From Lethocerus indicus (lineage: Eukaryota > Arthropoda > Insecta > Hemiptera > Belostomatidae): 64,000 nucleotides of DNA. This document shows positions 1-12,026 of this stretch, piece after piece (the stretch's first letter is position 1; each line of letters begins with the position of its first letter). Both the position numbers and the translations under genes were made by a program. The notes beneath the pieces were generated by a model. It did not search any database. It had not been told where the DNA came from and saw only the letters and a program-made list of their open reading frames with translations. Where the stretch lies: assembly GCA_019843655.1 (NCBI GenBank), contig JACDQD010000011.1, positions 4,444,604 through 4,508,603 of the forward strand. The letters run 5' to 3'.

Positions 1-3000
1 GGATGTGAAAGGGATGCGAACTGGCCGTTTTAAGTTTTATTCAGATGAAGTCTCGTATCGTCTCGATGCGTTGTTGAAAATCGGATCGGGTTTGTGCGGT
101 GCAAGGTAACGAAGGTCGGACGCGCAAAGCGGACGACGCCTCATTTGCGACACAAAAGCCGCTCTCTCGGTCCGAGTGTTGGGAAACACCACCGACCCGC
201 ATTGTCGGCTTTGAAACGCCGGATTTGATGCAGTTCGGCACGATTTGGTAATCGGTTCATGACGGCGCCCAGACAACCCTCACCGAGTGTGAATGAAGCG
301 CAATGCGCACCAGTAAGGGGTTCGACCCGGCGTTTTTCAGGATACGTATATGAGTATTAGCCGAGATTTTTTACCACAAATACAATGAGATGCGGGTGTC
401 TCCACTGAGGACGATTCGCCCATAGTCTGAAGCTATAGTTCAGGGGTGAGCAAATCTGGCTCTTCGTTCAGTGCGGCTCCCATTTAAATCCGTTTATTTT
501 AAATCCGGAATACAGAATGCGTGACCCAGCCTTGGTATAGTCCTTAACGAGAAGGCACAGGAATAGGACATTTGGAGATACAGTCTTCTGGCAGTTATGT
601 CGGAAAAATAGGGAAAGAGGTGTGAACGGAGTATTGCTTGATGTATACATAATTCAACGTCTGAACACGGACGGTGCACTCTATCAAACAAGTGCTTTAT
701 TCGAACACTTAAATTGCTCAGAGACAACTTCACAATATCCAGCCGCGTGATGTTTTTTTTACCCAGGAGATCCGACTGTCTGAACATGTAAATGAATAAA
801 ATCTGGGGTTATTTTACCCCTGAGCATACTGGTCCTTCCAAGAAGGAACATCCTCCTCTGGTTAGGAAGGAACCGCCTGAGACGTAGTTCCTAGCGAGAA
901 GACTAAGGAAAACGAAATTTCAAAATCATCGTCAGGTATTTTTGAGAGAATCTCTGGCTCATACCATAACCATAAAAGAAGTTCTAATACAGTATAGATT
1001 ATGTTTTAATGTATAATACATGCGCAGCACGCGTGGAAATTCTAGGCAAAAAAAGGATTAACACAGATATACAAAAAATAATTTGATTAATTAACAAACT
1101 CTGTACAATTTAATAGTATGTTTTTACCATAATCCATTACACAATCGAATGAAGGAAACCCAAAGAAATTTCTGCCAATAGTAATAAACGCGTGGACATT
1201 AGCACCGCGGTTAGAAATTCACGGCATGTCATCCGACAATGTCCACCATACCGGGATCTTTAAATCAAGGATAAGATATCGCGCGAACCAAGGCTTTAAC
1301 CTTATCTTATTAAGCGCATTAAGCCCTATATTAAGGCTTCCTGAGACAAAAATGTCGGACGATATGACACGTAACCGGTAGCATACTGAAGGCGCCATCA
1401 CTAGTTTTTCCAGTCATAGAAGTTTGTTTAGGAGTTGCTAATGTAAATAACAAGGTTGGAAAAATACCGCATTGAGTCCACGGGCTTACTAGCATCCAAA
1501 TACCTACAACCAATATTATTCGATGTATAGGTCTTTGGTCAGAAATATGTATAGTAATTATAGACTTTGTTATTTACTAGAAACATTACATTTTTTTGTT
1601 ACATGATTTTTCTACTTCGTGTTGTTTATCCGTAAGGGTTTACTAAAGACATGTCAATATTTCAAATATGACATCATTATAAGTGATTATGAACGATATA
1701 ATTTGAATCGTAACTCGATGGGGCCTGGTGGGTGAAAAAATTGGATTAGTCACCGATGGATGGGGGCACTGTGAATGTCAATGCTCTTCAGGGAAACAAT
1801 AGTGTTTTTGTTTTAGTTCCACTCCACGGTTAGATCTGCGTGCAGGCAATGTATTCGTGTCTGTATCGTGTGTTTTAAAAACAAAATTATTATTTTGGCA
1901 ATTGCCAATGCCACATCAAATATGCCAACCTTCCAATGAGCTGGTCTCAACCAGCTCTTGTTATTTCTTTTCTATTCATTTGTGTCTGTATCGTGTTTTG
2001 TTTTCTTAAAATGCAACCGAAGTACGACTGCACAACAATCGTTCAGATAAAAAAACCTAAAGAGTTGTGAATTTTACGTCCTCTTGTCTTGTGTGACAGT
2101 CAGTTTGTGAGCAAAACTGTCACCGATGCCAACCAGACGAGAGAATGGACTAAAACTTCTACGCCTACGTTAATCTGTGACTTGTCAACTGGACACAATT
2201 ACTAGGCACGAACGGAGTTTTCTTTTGTTTATTAGCTGAAGATAAATTCAGTTCCGCCCAATTTTCTAAAAGACGAAATTCCATGCCGTTACATTGGACC
2301 TTTAGAGTGTTGAGTAAATATCGAAAAAAACAACAACCCGTGCTCTGCGGCTTGTGAAATGAACAAATCGAATGTTGTGGTTCGTTTGAAATCTCAAATG
2401 CGCTCTTGGCATATTTTCACCCCGACCACTAACGGAGGCGATACTTGAACAATTTCATTTTGTAACTTTCTGCACACCAAATCGTATTAATGCATTCATA
2501 ATGTTCATATTTATAGCTTAAACTTTGTTAGGGTGTCGGGAAAACAAAAGTATTAGAATAACGAAAATGAACAATGCAATTAAGTCAATGTTATATCTAA
2601 ATTAAGAGCGCTCATAGAACATTGGCGAAATGTTTTCAATGCGAACGCATATACTACATTAACTCTTGCTTGGTCCACCAGTGCATTTTTAAATCGGCGT
2701 TTCCTTCATCGCGATCTTAAATTAGAGGAACAAAAATAGCAAGCAGACGCTAGTTGTGCTGCGGATGCTGTAACTTCTCGTTTTGCTAAAAGGCGGCAGA
2801 CGGGACTATTGAAAATTGCGCGGCTGCTATTGTCATGGAAAATAAAGTATGACGTACAATTTGTAGCGATAGATTAAGTTATGCAAGTTTAGGACGTTAG
2901 AAACTGGTTTCTAGAGGAAACCGACGAATAACTGTTTCCTCCAGTCACTTTTAGATCACTAGAATTCATTTACACATAATTGTGGGAAGTTACATATCCA

Positions 3001-3418
3001 GGAGCTTTGTTCGAGGTGAAAATGCACGAAATATAAACTTGAAATTGAGAAAAGAAAATTAAGAGTTAACTTTTTATTGTAATTTATCACCGTTTATCGG
3101 CGTTTTTTTAATTCACAGGGAGAGAGACCTTTATGTATCGAACCAAACATACACGTACGTGCCCAATTCCTAAATTATAGGTTTATTACGAATTATTAGA
3201 CTCCCAATATTTGTAAAATGGAGGAAACAGTAGGGTACGAAAGTTTCTATGAACTGAAATTCCGCACACAGCGCCACTGTATTCTATGGGAAGGCCCATG
3301 AACCATTCTTACAGCGAAGGTGGTGCCCTCAGCAGGAATTTCTCGGAGGCTGTGGTGTAAGCAATTTCCATTCAATTGATAAATACCACTGAGCAGCTAA
3401 ATAACACTTTAATATACA

Positions 3419-3422
<4 letters not shown>

Positions 3423-3460
<38 letters not shown>
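3423..3460. repeat. (TA)n microsatellite
   Basis: About 19 uninterrupted TA units, followed by CACAC. Confidence 0.95.
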
Positions 3461-3465
<5 letters not shown>

Positions 3466-4295
3466 GTAATACCACATGGTACTGAGGATATTTCAAAGAT
3501 TTGAAAAATGTTTTTATCTCACCTAATGAATATATGAGGAAATAAATGATTTCTTAACTATTTATTGATTGTTAATATATTAAAGTATTAAATTATTTCC
3601 TTCATACGCAATTAGAGTATTCTTTGTTTTTATTTCACATAAAGTTTTGTAATAGTAATTAACCCCTAGAATACTCTCAATTATTGAAAATATTTCAGTT
3701 TATATGTATGTATAAGTAAAGAAACTTCTTTTTCTAGGAGGTAGTAAGTCAAATTTTGATCGCACATTGATTATATAAGTTTCATTGATATTTTCATTTT
3801 AATAAATCCTTAATTAACATGTGTTAAACAGTTGATTCTCAAAACAATGGAGGGTTTGGATAATTACCACTTTCGCTGTTAACTGTCCAGAAAACTTTCT
3901 TTTGAGGACAAAGAAATCTATACACTCTCGTCTACTGAAATTCCTATCACAGCAACAGTACAGCGACAATGCTGACAGGGAATAACGTACCCGTGGCGAG
4001 GGGTGAATGTCGTACTCAGCCGACTTAATTGTGCAATTACTAACAGAAAGCAACTGACGATGGCGGGAAGTCGCAACAGGTTTAGCTTATGCTTCGAAAC
4101 AGGAAAAGGCAGACAAGATATAACACAAATAGTGAAATTCGTTTCTAATTTTCTTGCTACTGGAGTTATTTAAGGACTCATAATTAATCGAAATTTGCCA
4201 TTGAATGAAAAAGCGACGAAAATTGAGAATTTTTGATCCGTTCTCCGTGAGCATTGTGAAAGTTTTGCTCTCAAGACTGGCTGGCGACTGGTTCA

Positions 4296-4735
4296 TTAAT
4301 CTTTAATTCTGAACTAATTTATTCCCGTTCAACACGGGTTTCTCCCCGCGAATCTTCGTTAGGGACACTCGATTCCGATCAAAGCACTCTGTCCCTGTAC
4401 TAAGTGATGGGATGTCATCACTTGCTGATTTGATCCTCAGTTGTCTCTTTTCTGGGTGGCATTTGTCAGTGTTGCTCTCACTACTTTAAGGTTTTTTTGA
4501 AATTCTCAATTAATTTGCTTTTCATCATCGTGAGTTCATTATTGCTGTCGGTTTCTCCCCCAAGAATCTTCGTTGGGGACATTTTTCCTCGTTTCCGAGC
4601 TAAGCGCCCTATCTCTGAGAAACCTCGCGGAGGGATGAACTTAATCCCCTTGTCCGGAGAAAATGGATCGTTGGGGAAAAATCCCTCCTGCGAATTTTCC
4701 TGCGTGGTGTTGTTATAGGAGCGTCTCAGTCTCAA
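4296..4735 (+). repeat. Dispersed repeat family A, copy 1 (two parts)
   Basis: Contains the family's shared words in order: TTAATTCTGAACTAATTT, TTTCTCCCC, AATCTTCGTTAGGGAC, TGCTGATTTGATCCT, GGTGGCATTTGT, a second AATCTTCGTTGGGGAC, TTTCCTCGTTTCCGAGC, CTTGTCCGGAGA and GATCGTTGGGGAAAAAT. Two half-copies appear in tandem. The open frames across it on both strands are due to the repeat. No transposase or reverse transcriptase motif seen. Confidence 0.55.
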
Positions 4736-5009
4736 TGAGCGTTCAATGAGGTCTCGTTTGGCTTCATCGTAAAGTCAGTCCCGCAGCCGTGATCCCGTTC
4801 TTGCTATTCCCCGCAGGTGCACCCTGAGTGATGAGCATGGAACTCATACTACACTCGGTACATAATAATTTATGCTACAATACCGAACGATCGGTGATCA
4901 GTTGGCGGTGAACTGAGTTGTTTCCTCTGGTGGATGGGATTTCTAAAAAGGCCGGCGCCCGATGTGAATGGGCCGCCCCCCGAACCCGTTTCTTATGTCA
5001 TCGTCAGCG

Positions 5010-5053
5010 GCAGCCGCCGCCGCTGCCGCCGCCGCCGCTGCCGCCGCCGTCGG
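5010..5053. repeat. GCC-rich trinucleotide repeat
   Basis: GCC units broken by GCT, inside a GC-rich island (4930-5110). The Arg- or Ala-rich frames across it are due to the repeat. Confidence 0.85.
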
Positions 5054-6642
5054 GGCCGCGAGTCTATTTCGTGTGCAAGAAAAATTGAACTGGCTCCGCG
5101 GGAGAGAAACCCGGTAACTTTTGTTTGAAAGTCATAATCTCCCCGCTTGGGAGGGGACTGGAACCCGGGCCCCAGGAATGCAGTCTGCGCCAGAAACATT
5201 TATAATACATTATTAACTCACCGCCGATAACTCTCAATTTGCTGCTCCCTCTTCGTATTCACGTCTGCCCGGCCATCTGTTATACTATAAAAGATTAGGT
5301 TACGAAAAAGGACAACATTTTTAATAGATTCAGTGCGCCTCACGAAGACAAATTTGACGCCAGTTAACGTTATCGATAAATGTAACAAATATTAATGAAT
5401 TTTAATCAAAGCGGTCTGAGGGATTGGTGGCTTTCGATTTTCTGCCAAATTCACATCGTTGGTTCCAAATAGGACAGGTTTTGTATTCTCGCAATTGCCA
5501 GTTCCATTCCGCTAGTTAGTTAGCTACCAATGTGAATGTTATACCGATGATATTAATATTAATATTATATTTAAGAGAAGAGTAACAAAAGCACACACAC
5601 ACACACAAACATATATTAAAATGTTTATTATAAAATAAATTATTAGATAATTTGAACTGGAATGTCAAGTTTTCAAAAATGCTACCATTTAATACCAAAA
5701 AATATTTCATATCGGAATAGTACTAGGGCCTATTTGGAACTCCTCGGGCGTTGAAATCACTGGGTAATATACGTCCCGCTCCAGCAGAATATATATCTAG
5801 TTGAGTCTGTCATGAGTCAGAAGCTAAATGGAGTTAAATTAAACATATTCCCGACATGCAGGCACAATAGGAATGACTGGGGCGTTAAGAGTTGCGGCCA
5901 AAATTCTTACAGGACGGACGACAGATACCCGACAACAGACTTGTGGCTTTTAAATCGACTACCAATTTTGAACGGAATGAAAAATTACTGGATTTAAGTT
6001 TTAATTAAATAGCTTTGCGCCGTAAAATTTCTTATAGGGAGATGGGGGCGAAGACAAGCGAGAGGAATAGAGCTCGAGAATGTGCGGGCCTAGTATTTTT
6101 CAGCCCAGATCCGATATAGGGTTTGGATCGAATCATTTTTCCGTACTCCCGGAATGGAGGGCTCAAATTTCTGTTTGTACAAGATATTGAAAAGCCTATG
6201 ACATCAGGGCAGTCCTAAGAAACAATCAATAAATAAAAATTATAGAAACTGGTAGAACTATTAGTTTATATCGTTCCAGAGTTATTTGATGTTCACTCGC
6301 AATGGATTCGAATTTACCTGCCCCGTGGAAATAAGGCCCCATTCTTTATTTTCTTTTTATAAACTTAATTTCAAATAAAGTAAATACATAATACGAGATC
6401 CGCGTTCCCATCAGACCAGTAGCAATATTTTACGCTCAATACCTATTTGAGAGGCATCAAATTTGAACAATGATTATAGCACTATATTTCGCTAGATGAA
6501 AATCGTTCTATAATGCCTGTAGGGCCCTAAAATGTAATGGAATCGAAGAGTTTAATTGGGGATCCGATCAGAGGGGGCGTAGAGAGGGAAGCGATCCGGG
6601 CGGACTTTCTCAGCAGTAATTTCACGCCGGTCCCAACTCCCC

Positions 6643-6677
6643 ACCTCCTTCTCCTCCTCCTCCTCCTCCTCCTCTTT
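6643..6677. repeat. (CTC)n trinucleotide repeat
   Basis: About 10 CTC units in a GC-rich island (6550-6970). Confidence 0.88.
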
Positions 6678-7953
6678 CCTCGCCCAGTTTATTTTGACCC
6701 GGATCGAAATCGGCCATAAAAACAGGAATGCGCCCGCAAAACCCGGGCCCCAGAAGTAGCGTGCCGGGTAAGGGGGGGAGGGGTGGCGCACATTACGCAA
6801 CTCCCGATTTCAAATTGCTTCTCAAAACTTTTTTAATCGACCCGTCCCGAAATATCGGAAAAAAAGTGAAAAAAAACCGAATACTGAAGCGACTTCGAGC
6901 GGAGGGCGTTGTAGTGTCGGCCTTACCCTCTCCCCCCCTCCGGTTTTCGCGTAATTTTTGCATGAACCAATCGCTAAGGGGGTAAGGTAAGAAGGTAATG
7001 TCCACCCATGAATGAAATACGTAGATTTCAACGGCGGTTCAAAACATATATGGGGAGGTCTTCGGCCATTCTGTATTATATCTTCCCCAAATAATCGAAA
7101 CGAATTTCTTATCTAGCTTAACTGAACTTGTTACCATTTGGGATAGACTTCCTCTCTGGCTTGACTAGCTTCTGAATATTTAAATTCCTTTACTGTATCT
7201 TCCTGTAGTGGATCGTGGTGCGAGGTTTCTCCCCCAGATTTACGTTACTTTTTTGTAACAGCACCAATACGTTGAAAAAACAAAAGCAACTGATTGAATA
7301 CTATAATGTAGACTATACATGTCGTTATTTTAGAGACCTTGTAGGTACATGAAACTACAGTGTTTATATAATCACGGATATTTTTAGTAGTGAAATTTAA
7401 ATTGAATTCCTTGAAAAATCAATTGTTGGAAAAAAGCAACTGAATTATTGAAAACTTGTTGATGATAAAGTGGTGAAATAAACGCATGCCAAATACAAAT
7501 TGAAATTAAATTATCCAAACAAAAGCAATTAATAAAAGTTGACAGCCGGTTGGGGACGCTGAATTAACACTGGACTTAACTGCAGAAGACGCTTTGGAAA
7601 ATCGGAAAGGATACAGTTGTCAGGTAGTAGGCACGTATTAGGCATACAATGGGCAATAAATTATAGCCTGAGAGCGAGTTCACACCACTACATCATAGGA
7701 GCTAGTTATAAGCCAGCTAGTGTCTTCTATTATACCGTGTATATAGCTGATCTATCAATTGAATCAATTTAAAATATTGATATCGCAGTTGTTTTTTGGT
7801 AGTGTTTCCAACATATATCCTCTGGCCTATGCTACCTGACTAATAGCCGAATTTGTCATATGTGATTTTACACTCATTCACATCCAGTGTAGATGGGTGT
7901 AGTTTGGTCAGGAGTTTCCTGGCTTAACGGATGTTGAAGGCTCAAAGATAATA

Positions 7954-7960
<7 letters not shown>

Positions 7961-8017
<57 letters not shown>
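7961..8017. repeat. (TA)n microsatellite
   Basis: About 28 uninterrupted TA units, the longest in the window. Confidence 0.95.
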
Positions 8018-8020
<3 letters not shown>

Positions 8021-9420
8021 CATTGTAAACCGTGGCAGGCTGGGGTCACTATCGCACTATCACGACATTACTCAATACAACTGTGATACGTCTTTTCAAT
8101 GCCCCTTCTCCCTTATCTGAAATTTAGGTAGTTCATTTACCCTAAGAAAAAATGGGCTATTTTTTTCTTTTGTTAGCATATTATAAGCTGAACATTACAC
8201 TCTGATATGTGGTCTCTGTTATAATGAAACACTAAACATTACCAGTATTTTAATGTTTATTTGTATTAGTGTATTCAGACCGACTAAACGTTGAGGGCAG
8301 TATCAACTGACTACAGAATATATAAATATACCGATTTAGGTGATTTTTTGATCTCCTCTCGCTTGTTTAGGTCTATAGACCGCCATCAGTGATTTATTTG
8401 GGGAATGTTCTTTATTGCTGAGCCTTTAAAGTCCATACTAGCAGATCAACACTTAATCTTTTTATGCTAATTTAGTACTGTTACAATGTAAATGTCATAT
8501 TTCAAATTGCATAATAAACTGAAAAAAATGGATTTGCGCCACAGTACGGCATACTGTATTATTAAAAAAATCTGCATTTACCCGACTTAAGGACTGCAAT
8601 TTAAGACATTTTCTTGTGCCCCAGTACCACGTATAGCAGAAATATGCAGCGAATTAATTGCACATATAATTCAATAATAATTCGAAAAGTTCAAAAAGTA
8701 ATAATGACTATCATTACCTAAGAGGAGGCCAAGGTGCAAGTGCTGTTGGACATCCAAGGACGACTGCGATGATTATTATATCTATTTGACCATTTTGTTT
8801 AATTTGATTCCCATTTTCCAAACTTGTCAGGAAAATCATTCTCGGGGCAACTGTATTAAGTGCCCAAATTAATTAATGCGGAGCCCGAAATGAATGTTTT
8901 AATTAAGTGGCCTCCTTGCGATACTGGGTCAATTATGCGATGAAAGAACTACCAGTTGCTCCAAACTGCGATTTAATGATTGTAAAGAAATAACTGCAAC
9001 GTAAAGTACTCAATCCTCCTCTGTATTCACCAATTAAGAATGGTGTTAATTTACTATTTTTTAACCTTTAATTCAATAATAACTCAGCGACTCGATAACG
9101 CATGAACTGTGCGGCGATTATTTATTAGGAGATAATAATGACATTAATGATTTTTCCTCGGTATTCATTTTTTTCGTAGTCCATAAAAAAATCTATAAAT
9201 TCTTTACCTGAATTATCCGACCTGACTTTATCTCTTTTATTTATTCTGCCTCGTTTCCATTACACCTCTCAGATTCTCCGAGTTAAAAATGTCTTCAAAC
9301 TCTTGTTTTTTTATCTGTTATTCGCTTCAATAAATAATGTTTAAAAAAAATTTTGTTTTTTGTTTAGCGATTATTACAAACATTTTATTCCGTAATAATT
9401 TTCCTACTGTCTGTCGGTGT

Positions 9421-9460
9421 GGCGGGTTTCAGGTTTTCACCGTCGTCAGTAGAGGAGGTG
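9421..9460 (+). repeat. Dispersed repeat family B, short copy
   Basis: GCGGGTTTCAGGTTTTCACC then GTCGTCAGTAGAGG. It matches the family word order with a few changes. A sister at 55225-55265 reads CCGCCATCGTCAGTAGAAAT. Confidence 0.35.
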
Positions 9461-10755
9461 GAATGCTGCCAGTGGAATGCTCCACTGTGCATAGTGCTAT
9501 GATGGTGATCGGTTGTCAATATTATGTACAATTGCAGTGGTAACGATGTACTGCCCATTAATTATGAACTCGGTGTCGATGAAACTATTTTCTTGTGTTT
9601 AGTCTATATTTTCTTTTGTCGACCTATTTAATTCGTTTTAATAAGTATACTTATCGTTTTGTCATTTAACGCTATATGTTTATTTATTATGGAATATTTT
9701 ACTTTGACAACCTAGTTTAGGTTCATTATTATTCTAGAAGGTTACGTACATATTCCATCGGTTATCTAATTTTCATGTTTATGCATATATCTGCAAGTGT
9801 TTTACATAAATTAAATTGCAAGCTGCATTATCGAAACATCATTTGTTATAGCCAATATCCAACTGTACGGGGTGTGACCGGGTAAGCGGGCTAAATAAGT
9901 AGATGTTACATATTAGGTTCAGTAGGTCCGCGTTCGAGTTTTTAATTCTTATTTTCAACCCGACTGTTATTCGAAACGAGATTGGTAGGCCGAAATGGAG
10001 AGCGGGCTCGGATGGGACCGGTCGGTCGGGGGCAGTGGGACGGATGCTCATATAGGGAAGCGGAGGGCCCAGTGTCCGGCGAGTCTGTTGCGCAACCCCC
10101 CATTGCGTCACCGCCCCCTTTTTACATAACCCGTTGCGTCAGAGTTCGGTTCTCCCAGTCGCGGCCAGTTTTCAGCTCCGAAATTTGCATAGGGAGCGTG
10201 GACCTGCCGCCCCCGGACCTCGGCCTCCCGCTACCAATTTCCCCGGGACGATATCAATTTTTTTCTTCTTCTTATCGGCCGCCATTAACGCTTCGGAGCG
10301 ATTGAAATTGCGCAACGTTTATTTATCGGCCGCCCGGTTAGCAAAATACGCGGTTTGTCGAAAAAATTCCTGACCCTCCTTTCTAATCTTATCGAATTAC
10401 GCGCTCGGCGCGAATTTACCGTAAAATTATCCTTTTTTTGTTCTTGTTTTGTCCAAGCTTAACCCCACTTTCACGGGATCTCGCCTTAAGGCGAAAACGG
10501 CTTTCAAACCAGGGCTCGCCGGTAATTGGCGACCCCGAGTTATACGGCCGGACAATGTAACCGACCATATTTGAGCATGAGCCCGAGCGTACTCGCTCAA
10601 AAAAAAGGAATCGAGTTAATGACCTCGAAATCCCTTTTCTAGATTGGTGTCTCTACCTTCATATCCGTTAACCCGCTCGGACGCTTTTGTACTGATGTTC
10701 TGAAATAGGATAGGGCGTAAAAAACGAACGACTATAAACATTTTAAATGTATTCC

Positions 10756-10761
10756 TTTATT
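10756..10761 (-). terminator. Candidate polyadenylation signal (AATAAA) of the cuticular protein gene
   Basis: The first clear AATAAA hexamer seen on the minus strand downstream of the TAA stop at 11781. It predicts a 3' UTR of about 1.0 kb (about 10740-11780). Confidence 0.45.
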
Positions 10762-11780
10762 TAAAAACATACAAATTTCCCATATAAAAATGGTTGTTAC
10801 TTCTACCCATAAGTGTTGGTGAACGTGAATATCACAAGATGTAATATATACATTAATATATCGTAAAAAATGAGAAAAAAACGAAGTTAATTTAATTCTA
10901 AACTACCATTACGACAGATATTATAATGTTTCGTGGAAACCGGTAGATCGAGTAGACTAGTAAAAACAATTAAATTGTTCGGTAACTACGTCGTGTTTCA
11001 AGAGATAGAAGAGAAGAAATGAAAGCCGTCAAGAAATGACATAAAATATACAGATATAGATGTAATTAAAACGTTCGGAAGGATTTTCGATAAGGGAGAA
11101 GTGTCCGTCCTATATTGTCTACAGTTTGAAGATATATACATTGGTGTTTAATTTAACGGAAATAAATTTAAATTAAACGGGTCAGATTACACAATTTATG
11201 GCACACTCGTTTAAGATCGACGGTGATGGACGACGATTGTTCGCGTAAAAGCTTTTTTTATAGCGAGTTGGAAAGTAAGTAAAGCGAGAGAATTCATGAA
11301 ACGAAACTAGTATGTACAAAATCTTAGTCGAAACGGCGATGAGATCGCGTAGAGACATCCGCGCAGTCTCCCGAATAATACGTCGGCTCTGATTGTCCCC
11401 GATGTTCGGAATCGTGCGCTCGGACAGATACGCCGGTTTCACTCGGCCTCGATTTATGTTCAGGTTGTTACGCGTCCGATGCAAGCGACCGGTATCGAAC
11501 GCCGACGGTAGGGTCGAGCAGTCGGAGTCTAGTGGGGCGAGCGCGACAACAAATGCGGGACGAGGTCGAATATAGAGCGAGGGTGATGAGAAAGGACGAA
11601 CGACCCGAGCCGGGGGAGGCTCGGCAGGTCTTGATAAATGCGCGCGGCGCGGATGGAGTCCGCGACTACCCGTCGTAACGAAAAAACAAAATAAAATTAT
11701 TGTAGGTATCTGGAGAGGAGTATGTCGGTAGGCGATCTCGGGGCGCGTAGAATGCGTATCGTGTGGTCGGGAGAGCGGAG
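10762..11780 (-). other. Probable 3' UTR of the cuticular protein gene
   Basis: Lies between the TAA stop and the AATAAA signal. The part next to the stop (about 11340-11780) is GC-rich and the rest is AT-rich. Several frames stay open for over 200 codons on the minus strand here, but they have low complexity, run into the RR-2 exon in the wrong frame, and show no family resemblance. They are taken as by-products of base composition. Confidence 0.45.
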
Positions 11781-12026
11781 TTAGGCCTTGCCGAAGACGG
11801 GTCTGGCGACGTGAGCGGCCGCCGAATGGTCCTGCTTGGAGACGGTGGCGTGGAAGCCGGTAGCCCAGTCGGCCACGTAGTCGACAGTCCTGACCGAGCC
11901 GTCGGGCTCGACAAGGCTGTACTGACCCTTCACCACGTCCCCGTCCCTCTCCTCCCACTGGTGCTTCTTGTCTCCGGTATGGGGGTCGTCAACTCCGTAT
12001 TCGAAAGCGTACCGGGGATGAGCGTC
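11781..12026 (-). CDS. Cuticular protein coding exon 4, RR-2 domain
   Basis: 246 bp, 81 residues and a TAA stop. The acceptor reads ttttcggcag and the preceding intron is only 76 bp (12027-12102). It starts [20 protein letters not shown], the usual opening of an RR-2 chitin-binding domain, and goes on through [21 protein letters not shown] and [20 protein letters not shown] to end [15 protein letters not shown]. The conserved aromatic residues (Y, F, Y, Y, Y, F) expected to lie against chitin chains are all present. There are no frame breaks here. This exon identifies the gene. Confidence 0.95.
   Translation of the reverse strand, partial: DAHPRYAFEYGVDDPHTGDKKHQWEERDGDVVKGQYSLVEPDGSVRTVDYVADWATGFHATVSKQDHSAAAHVARPVFGKA

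Larger units (their letters stand above)
1..10740. other. Non-coding stretch downstream of the cuticular protein gene
   Basis: AT-rich DNA with no supported gene. It holds two TA arrays, a family A repeat, several family B words, GC-rich islands near 1-320, 4930-5110, 6550-6970 and 9840-10560, and a 20 bp hairpin (1938-1957). GTGTCTGTATCGTG occurs twice about 130 bp apart (near 1858 and 1982). Confidence 0.6.

Noticed and set aside
10657..10662. ATGAAG followed by GTAGAG on the minus strand, like the tiny first exon of a second cuticle gene
   Set aside because: No matching downstream exon with an RR domain or signal peptide was seen between 1 and 10650, and such a short match is common by chance.
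11182..11958. 258-codon open frame on the minus strand across the end of the cuticular protein gene
   Set aside because: It overlaps the RR-2 exon in the wrong frame, is Arg/Pro/Ser-rich with no domain, and is explained by the base composition of the exon and 3' UTR.
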